Positions 32,933 through 41,986 of a stretch of DNA of 64,000 nucleotides are shown here, piece after piece. Every line of letters starts with the position of its first letter. The stretch's first letter is position 1. Under the pieces are notes generated by a model, which saw only the letters and a program-made list of their open reading frames with translations, did no database searches and was not told the DNA's origin. The translations under genes were made by a program, and so were the position numbers. The stretch covers positions 62,001-126,000 of the forward strand of contig DAOUJS010000171.1 of assembly GCA_034422355.1 (NCBI GenBank). Reading direction: 5' to 3'. This DNA is from CATOSP01 sp034422355 (GTDB lineage: Bacteria; Chloroflexota; Dehalococcoidia; Lucifugimonadales; UBA3495).

Positions 32933-34060
32933 ATGAGTGAAGTTAAATTCTGGGTGGCCTTGAACAGGGTGCCGCGTCTGGGCCCTGCCAGGTTCCGTAA
33001 GCTGGAGTCCTACTTCGGAAGTCTGGAACACGCTTGGAACGCCGGGCCTGGCGACTTGAAACGCGCCGGGATGGACGACCGGGTGGTTAGAGATTTCCAT
33101 ACGGTGCGGACTAGGACGTCCCCTGACATGGAGATGGAACGGCTTGAACGCGTAGGAGTGATGCCGTTGACCTGGCACTCCCCCGGCTACCCGGGACGTC
33201 TGAAAGAAATTCCAGATCCGCCCCCGGTGCTGTACTCGAAGGGCGAGATGCTGCCCGGCGACGAGAGGGCGGTTGCCGTGGTGGGTACCCGCATCCCCAG
33301 TCCCTACGGACGGGAAGCGGCGGCAGCGTTGACCAAAGAGCTCTCCCAAAACGGGATCACTGTAGTCAGCGGACTGGCCAGAGGCATTGACGGAATTGCC
33401 CATCGTACTACCCTGGAATCCGGCGGTCGCACCATAGCGGTATTGGCCAGCGGACTGGACATCATCTATCCAAAGGAACACGCCGGTCTGGCCCGCCAGT
33501 CCCAAGAGAACGGGGCGCTGCTTAGCGAGCACCCGCTGGGGGTCAAGCCTGATCCCAGGGCTTTCCCCAGGCGCAACCGTCTGATTAGCGGCATCAGCCT
33601 CGGCACCCTGGTGGTCGAGGCCGGAATGGGCAGCGGCTCCCGTTGGACGGTGTACCATGCCCTGGAACAAGACCGGGAAGTATTCTGCGTCCCCGGCACC
33701 ATATTTTCGCCGAACAGCCGGCTCACCAACCAGTTGATCCAGGAAGGGGCGAAGCTGGTCTCCAGCGTGGATGATATTCTGGAAGAACTCAACCTTACAT
33801 CGGTGGCCAAGCAGATGGAGATGCCCATGCCCGCAGCTGCGCCCGCAGGGGAACATGCTGTCGATGATATGGATGGGGCACTGCTGGGCCTCCTGAACGA
33901 TGAGCCGGTACATATAGATGATCTTGGAAGGAGCGCCGGAATTCCCATAGCGCAGGTGAGCGGAATGCTCACAATGCTGGAACTCAAGGGAATGGCGCGG
34001 CAAGTGGGTTGTATGCATTACGTTCGGGTGCGTGAGGTGGTGGCAGTCTATGGTAACTAA
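32933..34060 (+). CDS. dprA: DNA processing protein DprA
   Basis: The 375-residue protein has an N-terminal helix-hairpin-helix/SAM-like region (1-60), the DprA Rossmann domain with AVVGTRIPSPYG, SGLARGIDGIAHRTTL, ASGLDIIYP, and PRRNRLISGIS, and a C-terminal winged helix (about 300-370). DprA loads RecA on incoming single-stranded DNA during transformation. It is the first gene of a long operon and overlaps topA by 11 bases. Confidence 0.95.
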   Translation: MSEVKFWVALNRVPRLGPARFRKLESYFGSLEHAWNAGPGDLKRAGMDDRVVRDFHTVRTRTSPDMEMERLERVGVMPLTWHSPGYPGRLKEIPDPPPVLYSKGEMLPGDERAVAVVGTRIPSPYGREAAAALTKELSQNGITVVSGLARGIDGIAHRTTLESGGRTIAVLASGLDIIYPKEHAGLARQSQENGALLSEHPLGVKPDPRAFPRRNRLISGISLGTLVVEAGMGSGSRWTVYHALEQDREVFCVPGTIFSPNSRLTNQLIQEGAKLVSSVDDILEELNLTSVAKQMEMPMPAAAPAGEHAVDDMDGALLGLLNDEPVHIDDLGRSAGIPIAQVSGMLTMLELKGMARQVGCMHYVRVREVVAVYGN

Positions 34061-36290
34061 AGCCAAGCCAAAGGCGTCGGCCAAGGCAAAGACTGCTGCT
34101 GCCAAGTCCAAAAAGGCCAGCCCTCGGTCCAGGAAGGGCGGGAGCGCGGGAAAGCAGTTGGTGGTTGTGGAATCCCCCGCCAAGGCGCGTACCGTGGGGC
34201 AAATTCTCGGCAACAAGTATGTTGTGGCCGCCTCTCAGGGCCACGTGCGGGACCTGCCGAAGAGCAAGATCGGCGTTGAGGTAGAGAACGACTTCGAGCC
34301 CTCTTACGTGATCATGCGAGACAAGCGGTCCATCCTGAAGGACCTGAAGCAGGCGGGAGACCAGGCTTCGAGCATCTACCTGGCCACCGACCCGGATCGG
34401 GAGGGCGAGGCCATCTCATGGCATCTGCAACAGGCGGCCCAGTGGGACCAGAGGCCCGATCCTCCAAAGCGAGTAGTGTTCCACGAAATCACCAAGCAGG
34501 CGGTGGAGGAGGCTTTCGAGCACCCCCGGGAAATCGATATGCAGTTGGTGAATGCTCAGCAGGCGCGTCGCATTCTTGACCGGCTCGTGGGCTACCAGAT
34601 CAGCCCGTTGTTGTGGCGTAGAGTTCAGCGGGGCCTGTCTGCGGGACGTGTCCAGTCCGTGGCGCTGCGGATGGTCGTCGACCGGGAGAAGGAGATTCAA
34701 GCCTTTGTGCCGGTGGAGTCGTGGACACTGGAGGCGCAGCTTCACAAGGAAGGAGACCCGGCGGACAAGACCGATTTGTTTACCGGGGTATTGCACTCGG
34801 AGAAGGGCAGCCGCAGACGGCTCAACATCCCCAACGAAGATGAGGCACGCGGATACGAGGCTGAACTGAAGGATGCCTCCTACGCCGTTGCCGACGTCCG
34901 CAAGCGGGAGGTTCGGCAGCGCCCCACCGCGCCGTTCACTACAAGTACGCTTCAGCAGGAAGCGGGCCGCAAGTTAAGGCTCACGCCCCGGCGCACCATG
35001 ATGGTGGCCCAGGAGTTGTACGAGGGTCTACCCATAGGGGGTGGCGACTCCGTGGGTCTGATTACCTACATGCGCACCGACTCAGTGCAGGTAGCGTCGT
35101 CGGCGATGCAGGAGACCCGGGAGTACATATCCGAGAAGTACGGGAAGAATTACGTGCCGGACAAGCCCCGGACATTTTCGACCCGGGCCAAGGCGGCGCA
35201 GGAGGCCCACGAAGCCATCCGGCCTACGTCCATCATGCGCACGCCGGACTCGCTCAAGTCCCATCTGAGCCAGACCCAGCTGAGAGTATACCGGCTGATA
35301 TGGGAGCGCATGGTTGCCAGTCAGATGGCGGATGCCCGGTCCGAAGCTACCACAGTGGATATTGAGGCGACCTGCCAATCCTCTGGCAAGGTGTACATAT
35401 TCCGGGCGACGGGTTCCGTGTTGGTGTTTCCCGGCTTCCGGGCCGTTTACATGGAGAGCCAGGACGATACCGACGACGGCTCGGTCCAGGCTCTGCCCGC
35501 GCTGGCCAGGGACGATAAGCTCGCCTGCGAGAAGCTGGAGGCCCTCCAACACTTTACCAAGCCGCCGCCAAGGTTCACTGAGGCCACTCTCATCAAGGCG
35601 ATGGAGGAGAAAGGCATCGGCCGGCCCAGCACTTACGCGCCGACGGTAGGGACGTTGCTCGACCGTCACTACGTGGCCAAGGAGCAGAACCGGCTCGTGC
35701 CGACAGTGCTGGGGACGACAGTAACCGAGTTGCTGCTCAATTTCTTCACCGACGTGATGGACCTGGACTTCACCGCAAAGATGGAAGAGGAGCTGGACGA
35801 GGTATCCCGGGGCGAACGGGAATGGGTGCCCATGCTCGACGAGTTTTACGACCCGTTCCAGAAGGCGCTGGAAAAGGCAGAGGAGTCCATGCCCCGGACC
35901 AAGATCGAAGAGGAAACCGACGAAGTCTGCGACAACTGTGGCCTTCCGATGGTCATTAAGACCGGAAGGTTCGGGCGGTTTATGGCCTGCACGGGCTTTC
36001 CTGATTGCCGCAACACAAAGCCGATACTTAACCGCACCGGAGTCAATTGTCCCCGGTGCGGCGGGGACTTGGTGGAGAGGCGGAGCCGGGGAGGCAGGCG
36101 TCCTTTCTACGGGTGTTCCCGATACCCGGAGTGCGACTTCCTGGTCAACCAGCGTCCGCTTCCCGCGCCGTGCCCTGAATGCAGCGGCCTCATGGTCCAG
36201 CGCAGCCGTGACATGGCAGCCTGTACCAACTGCGACTGGAGCGAACCAGTGGCGGAGCAAGGCCAGGAACAGATGGCAGTCAGTGGTTGA
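34050..36290 (+). CDS. topA: DNA topoisomerase I
   Basis: The 746-residue protein starts with a Lys/Ala/Ser-rich tail (to about residue 35), then the Toprim domain (VVVESPAKARTVGQIL, TDPDREGEAISWH), and the catalytic Tyr340 in GLITYMRTDS. Three C-terminal zinc ribbons follow (CDNCG, CPRCGG, CPECSG and their partners). It relaxes negative supercoils. ATG 34050 is my choice; a GTG at 34032 is in frame. The C-terminus overlaps the recombinase start by eight bases. Confidence 0.95.
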   Translation: MVTKAKPKASAKAKTAAAKSKKASPRSRKGGSAGKQLVVVESPAKARTVGQILGNKYVVAASQGHVRDLPKSKIGVEVENDFEPSYVIMRDKRSILKDLKQAGDQASSIYLATDPDREGEAISWHLQQAAQWDQRPDPPKRVVFHEITKQAVEEAFEHPREIDMQLVNAQQARRILDRLVGYQISPLLWRRVQRGLSAGRVQSVALRMVVDREKEIQAFVPVESWTLEAQLHKEGDPADKTDLFTGVLHSEKGSRRRLNIPNEDEARGYEAELKDASYAVADVRKREVRQRPTAPFTTSTLQQEAGRKLRLTPRRTMMVAQELYEGLPIGGGDSVGLITYMRTDSVQVASSAMQETREYISEKYGKNYVPDKPRTFSTRAKAAQEAHEAIRPTSIMRTPDSLKSHLSQTQLRVYRLIWERMVASQMADARSEATTVDIEATCQSSGKVYIFRATGSVLVFPGFRAVYMESQDDTDDGSVQALPALARDDKLACEKLEALQHFTKPPPRFTEATLIKAMEEKGIGRPSTYAPTVGTLLDRHYVAKEQNRLVPTVLGTTVTELLLNFFTDVMDLDFTAKMEEELDEVSRGEREWVPMLDEFYDPFQKALEKAEESMPRTKIEEETDEVCDNCGLPMVIKTGRFGRFMACTGFPDCRNTKPILNRTGVNCPRCGGDLVERRSRGGRRPFYGCSRYPECDFLVNQRPLPAPCPECSGLMVQRSRDMAACTNCDWSEPVAEQGQEQMAVSG

Positions 36291-37329
36291 TACGGCCGCA
36301 GAGGGTGCTTCCAAGGCTGTGCTGGATAGGCCAGACTCCTTGGAATTGGCCCGCTTCGACGCTCTGGCCGAAAGGTTCCCAGCCTACCTCCGCGGTCAGC
36401 GCAGGCTGGCCGACAACACCGTGCGGATCTACCTCGATGATTTGTCCACTTTCCGCGAGTTTATCCACCTGCGCGATTTGACCCTGGAAGGAATGGACCG
36501 GCAGATGCTTCGGGCCTATTTGGCCTGGCTGGCCACCGAGGCCCGGGGGAATGGCGAAGGCTATGCCAGGGTGAGCATTGCCCGGAAGTTGGCGGCTCTG
36601 CGGTCTTTTTATCGGTTCCTGGTGCAGGAAGGGATGTTCAAGTCCAGCCCAGTCCCTTCGGGGCGCAGTTTTTCAGTGAAATTGGATAAGCCCCTGCCCC
36701 CGTTCCTGGGACAGAAAGAAGCTGCGAGGCTCTTGGACGTTCCCGAGGAGACTACCCCGACAGGAGTCCGGGACCGGGCGATACTTGAGGTGCTCTATGG
36801 ATGCGGTGTGAGGCTTGCCGAGATTCAAAGCATCGACATTGAGCATGTCAACATGGACCGCCGGGAAATCAGGGTTATCGGCAAAGGGTCTAAGGAACGG
36901 CTGGTGGTGTTCGGCCAGCACGCTGCTGACGCGCTGCAACGCTACATGGAAGAGGCGCGGCCCCAACTGGGTTCCGGGCCAGAACAAGCCCTGTTTCTCA
37001 ACCGCTATGGCAGCCGTCTGTCCCGGCGCAGTCTGGAAAAACTGGTCAAGGGTTACGCAATACGGGCAGGCGCGCGAGAAGACGTTCACCCTCATACGCT
37101 GCGGCATACTTTCGCCACCCACATGCTGGAGGGCGGGGCTGACCTCAGGGTGATCCAGGAGCTTCTTGGCCACTCCAGCCCCACTACCACCCAGATTTAT
37201 ACCCACGTGACCAAGCAGGAAGCCCTGGCATCATATCTCAGCCACCATCCCCGGTCAGTGGCTGGGTCCCGCGCAAGGGCAGGCAACGAAGAAAACCTGT
37301 CGGACCCCGACCCGGAAGGCGAAGTATGA
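36283..37329 (+). CDS. Tyrosine recombinase XerC/XerD family
   Basis: The 348-residue protein has the SAM-like core-binding domain (about 30-125) and the catalytic domain with Arg177 (CGVRLAEI), Lys in GKGSKER, His-x-x-Arg in HTLRHTFATH, His in LLGHSS and nucleophile Tyr306 in TQIYTH. It most likely resolves chromosome dimers at dif rather than moving an element, given its place in a housekeeping operon. The frame is open far upstream inside topA; GTG 36283 is the first sensible start. The C-terminal 30 residues are an acidic tail. Confidence 0.9.
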   Translation: MVDTAAEGASKAVLDRPDSLELARFDALAERFPAYLRGQRRLADNTVRIYLDDLSTFREFIHLRDLTLEGMDRQMLRAYLAWLATEARGNGEGYARVSIARKLAALRSFYRFLVQEGMFKSSPVPSGRSFSVKLDKPLPPFLGQKEAARLLDVPEETTPTGVRDRAILEVLYGCGVRLAEIQSIDIEHVNMDRREIRVIGKGSKERLVVFGQHAADALQRYMEEARPQLGSGPEQALFLNRYGSRLSRRSLEKLVKGYAIRAGAREDVHPHTLRHTFATHMLEGGADLRVIQELLGHSSPTTTQIYTHVTKQEALASYLSHHPRSVAGSRARAGNEENLSDPDPEGEV

Positions 37330-37775
37330 CCAGGTTCCTCGTCCTGAATGGCCCTAACATCAATATCCTGGGACGGCGCAATCCTGGTATCTATGGCTCC
37401 AAGACCCTGGACGAGGTCAACCAGGAGATTACCAACACCGCCGAAAGATTGGGCGTGGAGGTTGATTTCTTCCAGTCGAACCTGGAAGGTGAGCTCATCG
37501 ACATCATCCAGGAGAACTGGGGCCTGGTCGAAGGCATCATCATCAATCCCGGGGCGCTCACTCATTACGGCTACTCGCTGAAGGACGGTCTGATAGATTC
37601 CGGAGTGCCGGTGGTCGAAGTGCACTTGGGAAACCCCTACGCCCGGGAAGACTGGCGCAGGCACTCGGTCATTACGGACATCGCCCGTGGCCAGATTGCA
37701 GGCTTTGGTTACAGAAGCTATACTGCGGCGCTGGAGATTCTGACCGCAATCGTGAATGAGGAAGCAGCGGGATGA
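37326..37775 (+). CDS. aroQ: 3-dehydroquinate dehydratase type II
   Basis: The 149-residue enzyme performs step three of the shikimate pathway. It has LNGPNINILGRRNPGIYG with the active Arg/Tyr loop, QSNLEGELID, INPGALTHYGYSL and the catalytic His in VEVHLGN (normally HLSN). It overlaps both neighbours by four bases (ATGA), showing tight coupling. Confidence 0.95.
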   Translation: MTRFLVLNGPNINILGRRNPGIYGSKTLDEVNQEITNTAERLGVEVDFFQSNLEGELIDIIQENWGLVEGIIINPGALTHYGYSLKDGLIDSGVPVVEVHLGNPYAREDWRRHSVITDIARGQIAGFGYRSYTAALEILTAIVNEEAAG

Positions 37776-38839
37776 GGGCGCGTCTGGAGCGCGTGATGGG
37801 TGGTTTGGGAGCGCAGGGTCTGGACGCTCTTCTCATCTCATCGCCACAGAACCGGAGCTATCTGTCCGGGTTCACCGGCTCCACCGGACATCTCCTCCTG
37901 ACCCAGGACCGGGCGCTGCTGGCCACCGATGGCCGCTACTCCGAGCAGGCCGTCAACGAGGCTGCCGGCTGCGAAGTCCTTACGCTTGGGCCGGGCTGGG
38001 GCTGGCTTCTGGAGGGTTTGCGGCAGAGCGGGTGCAGGCGGCTGGGCTTCGAGAGCAACTATATGACAGTCGCCGCCTACAACACCCTGGTCGATGCAGT
38101 CAAGGAAGACGAGGGTCTCAACCGAGTTTCCCTGCTACCCGCGGCGAGCCCGGTCGAGGAGCAGCGCGCTCTGAAGGACGCCGATGAACTGGAGCTCTTG
38201 CAGAAGGCTATCGATGCCTCCGACGCTGCAATGGAAGCCGTTCTTCCCACAGTCACCGAGGGCATAAGCGAACGGGAAATTGCCTGGCGTATGGAGTCCG
38301 CGATGCGGGAGTTCGGAGCTGAGAGCGCCAGCTTCGGGACCATAGTAGCCGCCGGACCCAACGCCGCGATGGCTCACCACAGACCCACAGACCGGCCGGT
38401 CCAGGACGGCGAACCGATAGTCATTGACATGGGCGCCCGAGTCGGGGGGTATTGCTCGGACATAACCCGGACCGTGACAGTGGGCGAAGGCGACGAGACC
38501 TTCCGGCGGGTCTACGACATCGTGCTGGGCGCGCAGCTTGCCGCCATTGCCACAGTGAGCGCGGGTATGACCGGCGGGGACTGCGATGGGCTGGCGCGTG
38601 GTGTCATAGCAGAGGCTGGCTACGGCGACGGCTTTACCCACAGCCTGGGCCATGGCGTTGGGCTGGCGGTCCATGAGAAGCCCCGGGTGGGACCGGGGTC
38701 CACCGATGTCCTCTGCCCAGGCATGGTGTTTACCATCGAGCCGGGAATATACGTCAGCGGGTGGGGTGGAGTGCGCATTGAGGATGTGGTGCTGTTAAAG
38801 GAAACCGGAGCGGTCCCCCTGAGCCGGGCTGGCAAGTGA
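37772..38839 (+). CDS. pepQ: M24 Xaa-Pro aminopeptidase/dipeptidase
   Basis: The 355-residue protein has a creatinase-like N-terminal domain and a pita-bread C-terminal domain. The five metal ligands are visible: Asp in IDMGARVGGYCSD and its second Asp, His in HSLGHGVGLAVHE, Glu in FTIEPGIY and Glu in VRIEDVV. It removes or splits residues next to proline. The gene name is by family; PepP-like activity cannot be excluded. It is translationally coupled to aroQ. Confidence 0.9.
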   Translation: MRARLERVMGGLGAQGLDALLISSPQNRSYLSGFTGSTGHLLLTQDRALLATDGRYSEQAVNEAAGCEVLTLGPGWGWLLEGLRQSGCRRLGFESNYMTVAAYNTLVDAVKEDEGLNRVSLLPAASPVEEQRALKDADELELLQKAIDASDAAMEAVLPTVTEGISEREIAWRMESAMREFGAESASFGTIVAAGPNAAMAHHRPTDRPVQDGEPIVIDMGARVGGYCSDITRTVTVGEGDETFRRVYDIVLGAQLAAIATVSAGMTGGDCDGLARGVIAEAGYGDGFTHSLGHGVGLAVHEKPRVGPGSTDVLCPGMVFTIEPGIYVSGWGGVRIEDVVLLKETGAVPLSRAGK

Positions 38840-38895
38840 GGCGGAAGCTGGCGGACCAGCCCGGGATTTTCGGGTCCGCATGGAGATAGATTCAG

Positions 38896-39462
38896 ATGAG
38901 CATCAACTTTAGCGACCTCAGCCGGGGCATGGTGATCGAACTGGACGCCCAACCGTGGCAGATAATGGAATATGAACGTCACAAGATGCAGCAGCGTGCG
39001 CCGGTGACACGGATCAAGATGAGGAACCTCATCAATGGCACCGTGGTAGAGCGCACATTCCAGCGTTATGACACGGCGTTCGCAGTGGCGGACATAGATA
39101 ACCGGGAAGCCCAGTTCCTCTACACGGACGGCCAGTACTATTACTTCCTCGACCAGGAGAGTTTTGACCAGCACGAGTTGAGCAAGGAGCTTCTCGGCAG
39201 CGCCCTCAACTACCTGAAAGAGCAGATGATGGTGGAAGTAGTGTTCTATAAGGGGTCGGCCATCAGCATCAACCTGCCGACCCATGTGGAACTGGAGGTA
39301 TCCGATACTCCCCCTGCCTTCCGGGGCGATACCGCTCAGGGCGGGACAAAGCCGGCGACGCTGGAGACCGGACTGCGTGTTAACGTGCCCATGTTCATTA
39401 CTCCCGGAACCATCGTCAGGGTTGACACGCGGAGCGGCGCCTACACGGAGAGGGTGAGCTAG
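38896..39462 (+). CDS. efp: Elongation factor P with atypical loop tip
   Basis: The 188-residue protein has three beta-barrel domains and the C-terminal signature INLPTHVELEV with NVPMFITPGT. EF-P rescues ribosomes stalled at polyproline. In the domain I loop, where Escherichia coli has the modified Lys34 (KPGKG) and others Arg, this protein has K30-M-Q-Q-R-A, putting Gln33 at the tip and Arg34 next to it. No EpmA or EarP gene is near. It follows pepQ by 56 nt. Confidence 0.95.
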   Translation: MSINFSDLSRGMVIELDAQPWQIMEYERHKMQQRAPVTRIKMRNLINGTVVERTFQRYDTAFAVADIDNREAQFLYTDGQYYYFLDQESFDQHELSKELLGSALNYLKEQMMVEVVFYKGSAISINLPTHVELEVSDTPPAFRGDTAQGGTKPATLETGLRVNVPMFITPGTIVRVDTRSGAYTERVS

Positions 39463-39466
39463 GCTC

Positions 39467-40735
39467 ATGGTGGTGCGCACGGTCAGCCAGGTAACTTTCC
39501 ATCTCAAGCAAGCACTGGAAAATGATCCCTTGCTCTCCGACCTCTTGGTGGAAGCGGAGGTCTCGAACCTCAGGGTTTCCGGGGCGGGCCACTCATACTT
39601 CACGCTCAAGGACGACGAAAATGTCCTTAACTGTGTGATGTTCAGGGGCAGACCTGGGGCCGAGCTCTTGCAAAGCGGCAATGCCGTTCTGGCCCACGGA
39701 CGTATCACCTTCTACGAGCCAAGAGGCATGACCGAGTTCATGGTCGACTTGGCAGTGGCTGCCGGCGAAGGTGAATTGGCCCTGAAACTGGAGCAGTTGA
39801 GGCAGCGGTTGAAGGGCGAAGGTCTGTTCGACCAGAGCCGAAAGCGGCCACTTCCCCGGTTTCCCGAAGTCATCGGAGTAGTAACGTCGCCGTCCGGCGC
39901 TGTGTTCCATGACATTCAGAACGTAGTCCGGCAGCGCTACCCCTTGGCTGAATTGTTGCTCGCTCCGTCCTCAGTGCAAGGGGACCTGGCCGCCGGGGAA
40001 ATAGTGAACGCCCTCGGTCAACTGGACCAGGACGGGCGGTCCGACGTGATAATAGTCGCCAGGGGCGGCGGGTCTCTGGAAGACCTGTGGCCCTTCAATG
40101 AGGAATCGGTGGCCCGGGCCATTTACGCCAGCCGCATTCCTGTGGTGAGCGCCGTAGGACATGAGACTGACTACACCATCGCAGATGCCGTGGCGGACCT
40201 CCGTGCCCCGACCCCCTCGGCGGCGGCGGAGTTGGCAACGCCTGACCAGGCCGAGTTGCGCCGGGAGCTTGCGTCGGTGCGAGAATGGTTTTACCGTTCC
40301 GCGTTGCGTCGGGTCGGCGCCAACCGCAGCGACGTGCAGAACGTATCTCTCAGACTGGAAAGGTCTCTGCCAGACATGACCTTTCTCCGGCGCAGAGTTG
40401 ACGACATGGTCCGGATGTCGAAGCGCGCGCTGGCCAATCGTTTGAACATAGCGAGGATGTCGGTCGAAAACCGCGCCGACCGTCTCCGCGCGCTGGACCC
40501 AGAGGCTACCCTGCGGCGGGGGTTTGCGGTGGTCCAGCACGGGGAGAGTGGCCGCGTCGTGACCTCGACAGGGCAAGCGGTCCCCGGGGACGCCCTGCAC
40601 ATTACCGTTGCAGACGGCGCCATTCCCGCAATTGCCGGGACCGATGTGACCGCCAGGCAGGCGCCCACTTCCAAGTCCTCACCGAGAAAGCGGAAGCCGG
40701 CCAAGGAAGCGCCGGCAATGGGGAGGCTGTTGTGA
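39467..40735 (+). CDS. xseA: Exodeoxyribonuclease VII large subunit
   Basis: The 422-residue protein has an N-terminal OB fold (about 1-100), the catalytic domain with VTSPSGAVFHDI, ARGGGSLEDLWPFN and VVSAVGHETDYTIAD, and a coiled-coil C-terminal region. With XseB it degrades single-stranded DNA. It starts four bases after efp and lies 16 nt before xseB. Confidence 0.95.
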   Translation: MVVRTVSQVTFHLKQALENDPLLSDLLVEAEVSNLRVSGAGHSYFTLKDDENVLNCVMFRGRPGAELLQSGNAVLAHGRITFYEPRGMTEFMVDLAVAAGEGELALKLEQLRQRLKGEGLFDQSRKRPLPRFPEVIGVVTSPSGAVFHDIQNVVRQRYPLAELLLAPSSVQGDLAAGEIVNALGQLDQDGRSDVIIVARGGGSLEDLWPFNEESVARAIYASRIPVVSAVGHETDYTIADAVADLRAPTPSAAAELATPDQAELRRELASVREWFYRSALRRVGANRSDVQNVSLRLERSLPDMTFLRRRVDDMVRMSKRALANRLNIARMSVENRADRLRALDPEATLRRGFAVVQHGESGRVVTSTGQAVPGDALHITVADGAIPAIAGTDVTARQAPTSKSSPRKRKPAKEAPAMGRLL

Positions 40736-40751
40736 GTCACGGGCGGCCGGG

Positions 40752-41039
40752 ATGAACGGCGCAGCGGGGTCTCCAGAATCTACCGACCTTGAGTCCCTTT
40801 CCTTCGAGGAGGCGTATCGCCGTCTCAGCGAGATGGCCGAGTTTCTGGAGGATGGGGGAGTCAGCCTTTCAGATGCAGTTGCCCGCTACGAAGAAGGTAT
40901 GCAACTGGTCCGCCTGTGCAACCGGTTGCTTGATGAAGCAGAGTTGCGCATCTCCAATATCAACGATTCCGCAGCCAATGATTCCGTCCCGGAGCCGGAT
41001 GAGGAAGAGGTCGTTGATGAGGACGATCTCCCCTTCTGA
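40752..41039 (+). CDS. xseB: Exodeoxyribonuclease VII small subunit
   Basis: The 95-residue protein has the XseB helical hairpin: LSFEEAYRRLSEMAEFLEDG, then LSDAVARYEEGMQLVRLCNRLL and DEAELRIS. The acidic C-terminal tail is longer than usual. Several copies bind one XseA. It closes the dprA-to-xseB operon. Confidence 0.93.
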   Translation: MNGAAGSPESTDLESLSFEEAYRRLSEMAEFLEDGGVSLSDAVARYEEGMQLVRLCNRLLDEAELRISNINDSAANDSVPEPDEEEVVDEDDLPF

Positions 41040-41143
41040 GGCTGGTTAGCCCCGCGGTATCCTGGCTTTCCCGGTATCCATCAGTCGATGCAGAAATTCT
41101 CAATTCCGGCGCGTATGGGCACCACCTTCGATGGAGACTGAGG

Positions 41144-41986
41144 ATGGGGTCGAACACGCTGAACATCGGATGGTTTTCTACTGGGAGAGGCCCGGGCTCA
41201 CGCGGGCTGCTCTCCTTTGTGCAGGACCGTCTGGCCCGGCGGGAGATTGACGCCAGAATCCAGTTTGTGTTCAGCAACCGTGAAGAGGGCGAGGCGCAAG
41301 GCTCTGACGAGTACTTGGCGTTGGTCAAGGGCTACGGTCTGCCTCTGGTAACACTCTCATCCGCGGGGTATCGACGGGCCAGGGGAGGAACGTTCTCAAG
41401 TTTACGCACGGAATATGACCAATTGGTGGCAGACCGGCTGGCCGGATTCCAACCGGACGTTTGCGTGTTGGCAGGCTACATGTTGATTCTGGGCGACGAT
41501 ATGTGCCGCCGGTATCCGCTCTTTAACTTGCACCCGGCCCTGCCCGATGGCCCAGTCGGTACTTGGCAGCAAGTGGTGTGGGAGTTGATCGAGTCGAGGG
41601 CTGCGCGCACCGGAACGATGGTACATCTGGCCACTGAGGCTCTGGACCGGGGGCCAGTGGTCTCTTACTGCACAGTCTCCCTCGACACGCTGGATTTTTC
41701 CTCTTACTGGTCGAAGCTGGCAGGGCAGGACGTTGCCCTGGTCAAGGAAACGGAAGGGGAGAACTTCCCGTTGTTCCAGCGCATACGCCAGGCACAATAC
41801 AGTCAGGAACCTTACCTGTTATTCGAGACGCTCAGAGCAATGGCCGATGGCAGAGTATCTTTGGAGGCGCTGAGGGCGCAGGGGCCGGAGCGTGTGGCGA
41901 GTGAAGACGGACGTTCTTGGGGGGTGTGTCTGGACGACGAGGTCGCGCAAGCGATGGCTGCGGACGGGTTGGCAGCTTTGGGTTAA
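41144..41986 (+). CDS. Formyltransferase-fold protein (PurN/Fmt-like)
   Basis: The 280-residue protein has the formyltransferase core: SNREEGE, PDVCVLAGYMLIL, the catalytic NLHPALPDGP (Asn and His) and LDRGPVV with the likely catalytic Asp. These enzymes transfer formyl from 10-formyltetrahydrofolate. It is longer than PurN (about 200 residues), with an extra C-terminal region of about 70 residues, and is not in a purine operon. It may act on another amine. GAGG precedes the ATG. Its stop overlaps the clpX stop by four bases (TTAA). Confidence 0.78.
   Translation: MGSNTLNIGWFSTGRGPGSRGLLSFVQDRLARREIDARIQFVFSNREEGEAQGSDEYLALVKGYGLPLVTLSSAGYRRARGGTFSSLRTEYDQLVADRLAGFQPDVCVLAGYMLILGDDMCRRYPLFNLHPALPDGPVGTWQQVVWELIESRAARTGTMVHLATEALDRGPVVSYCTVSLDTLDFSSYWSKLAGQDVALVKETEGENFPLFQRIRQAQYSQEPYLLFETLRAMADGRVSLEALRAQGPERVASEDGRSWGVCLDDEVAQAMAADGLAALG

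Noticed and set aside
32780..34216. 478-residue minus-strand frame opposite dprA
   Set aside because: dprA is clearly real on the plus strand; the opposite frame is open by codon bias only.
35082..36314. 410-residue minus-strand frame opposite topA
   Set aside because: Shadow of topA with no family signature.
36283..37329. Tyrosine recombinase as a sign of an integrated element
   Set aside because: It sits translationally coupled in a housekeeping operon with topA and aroQ, with no tRNA, attachment repeats or phage genes nearby; a Xer role is more likely.
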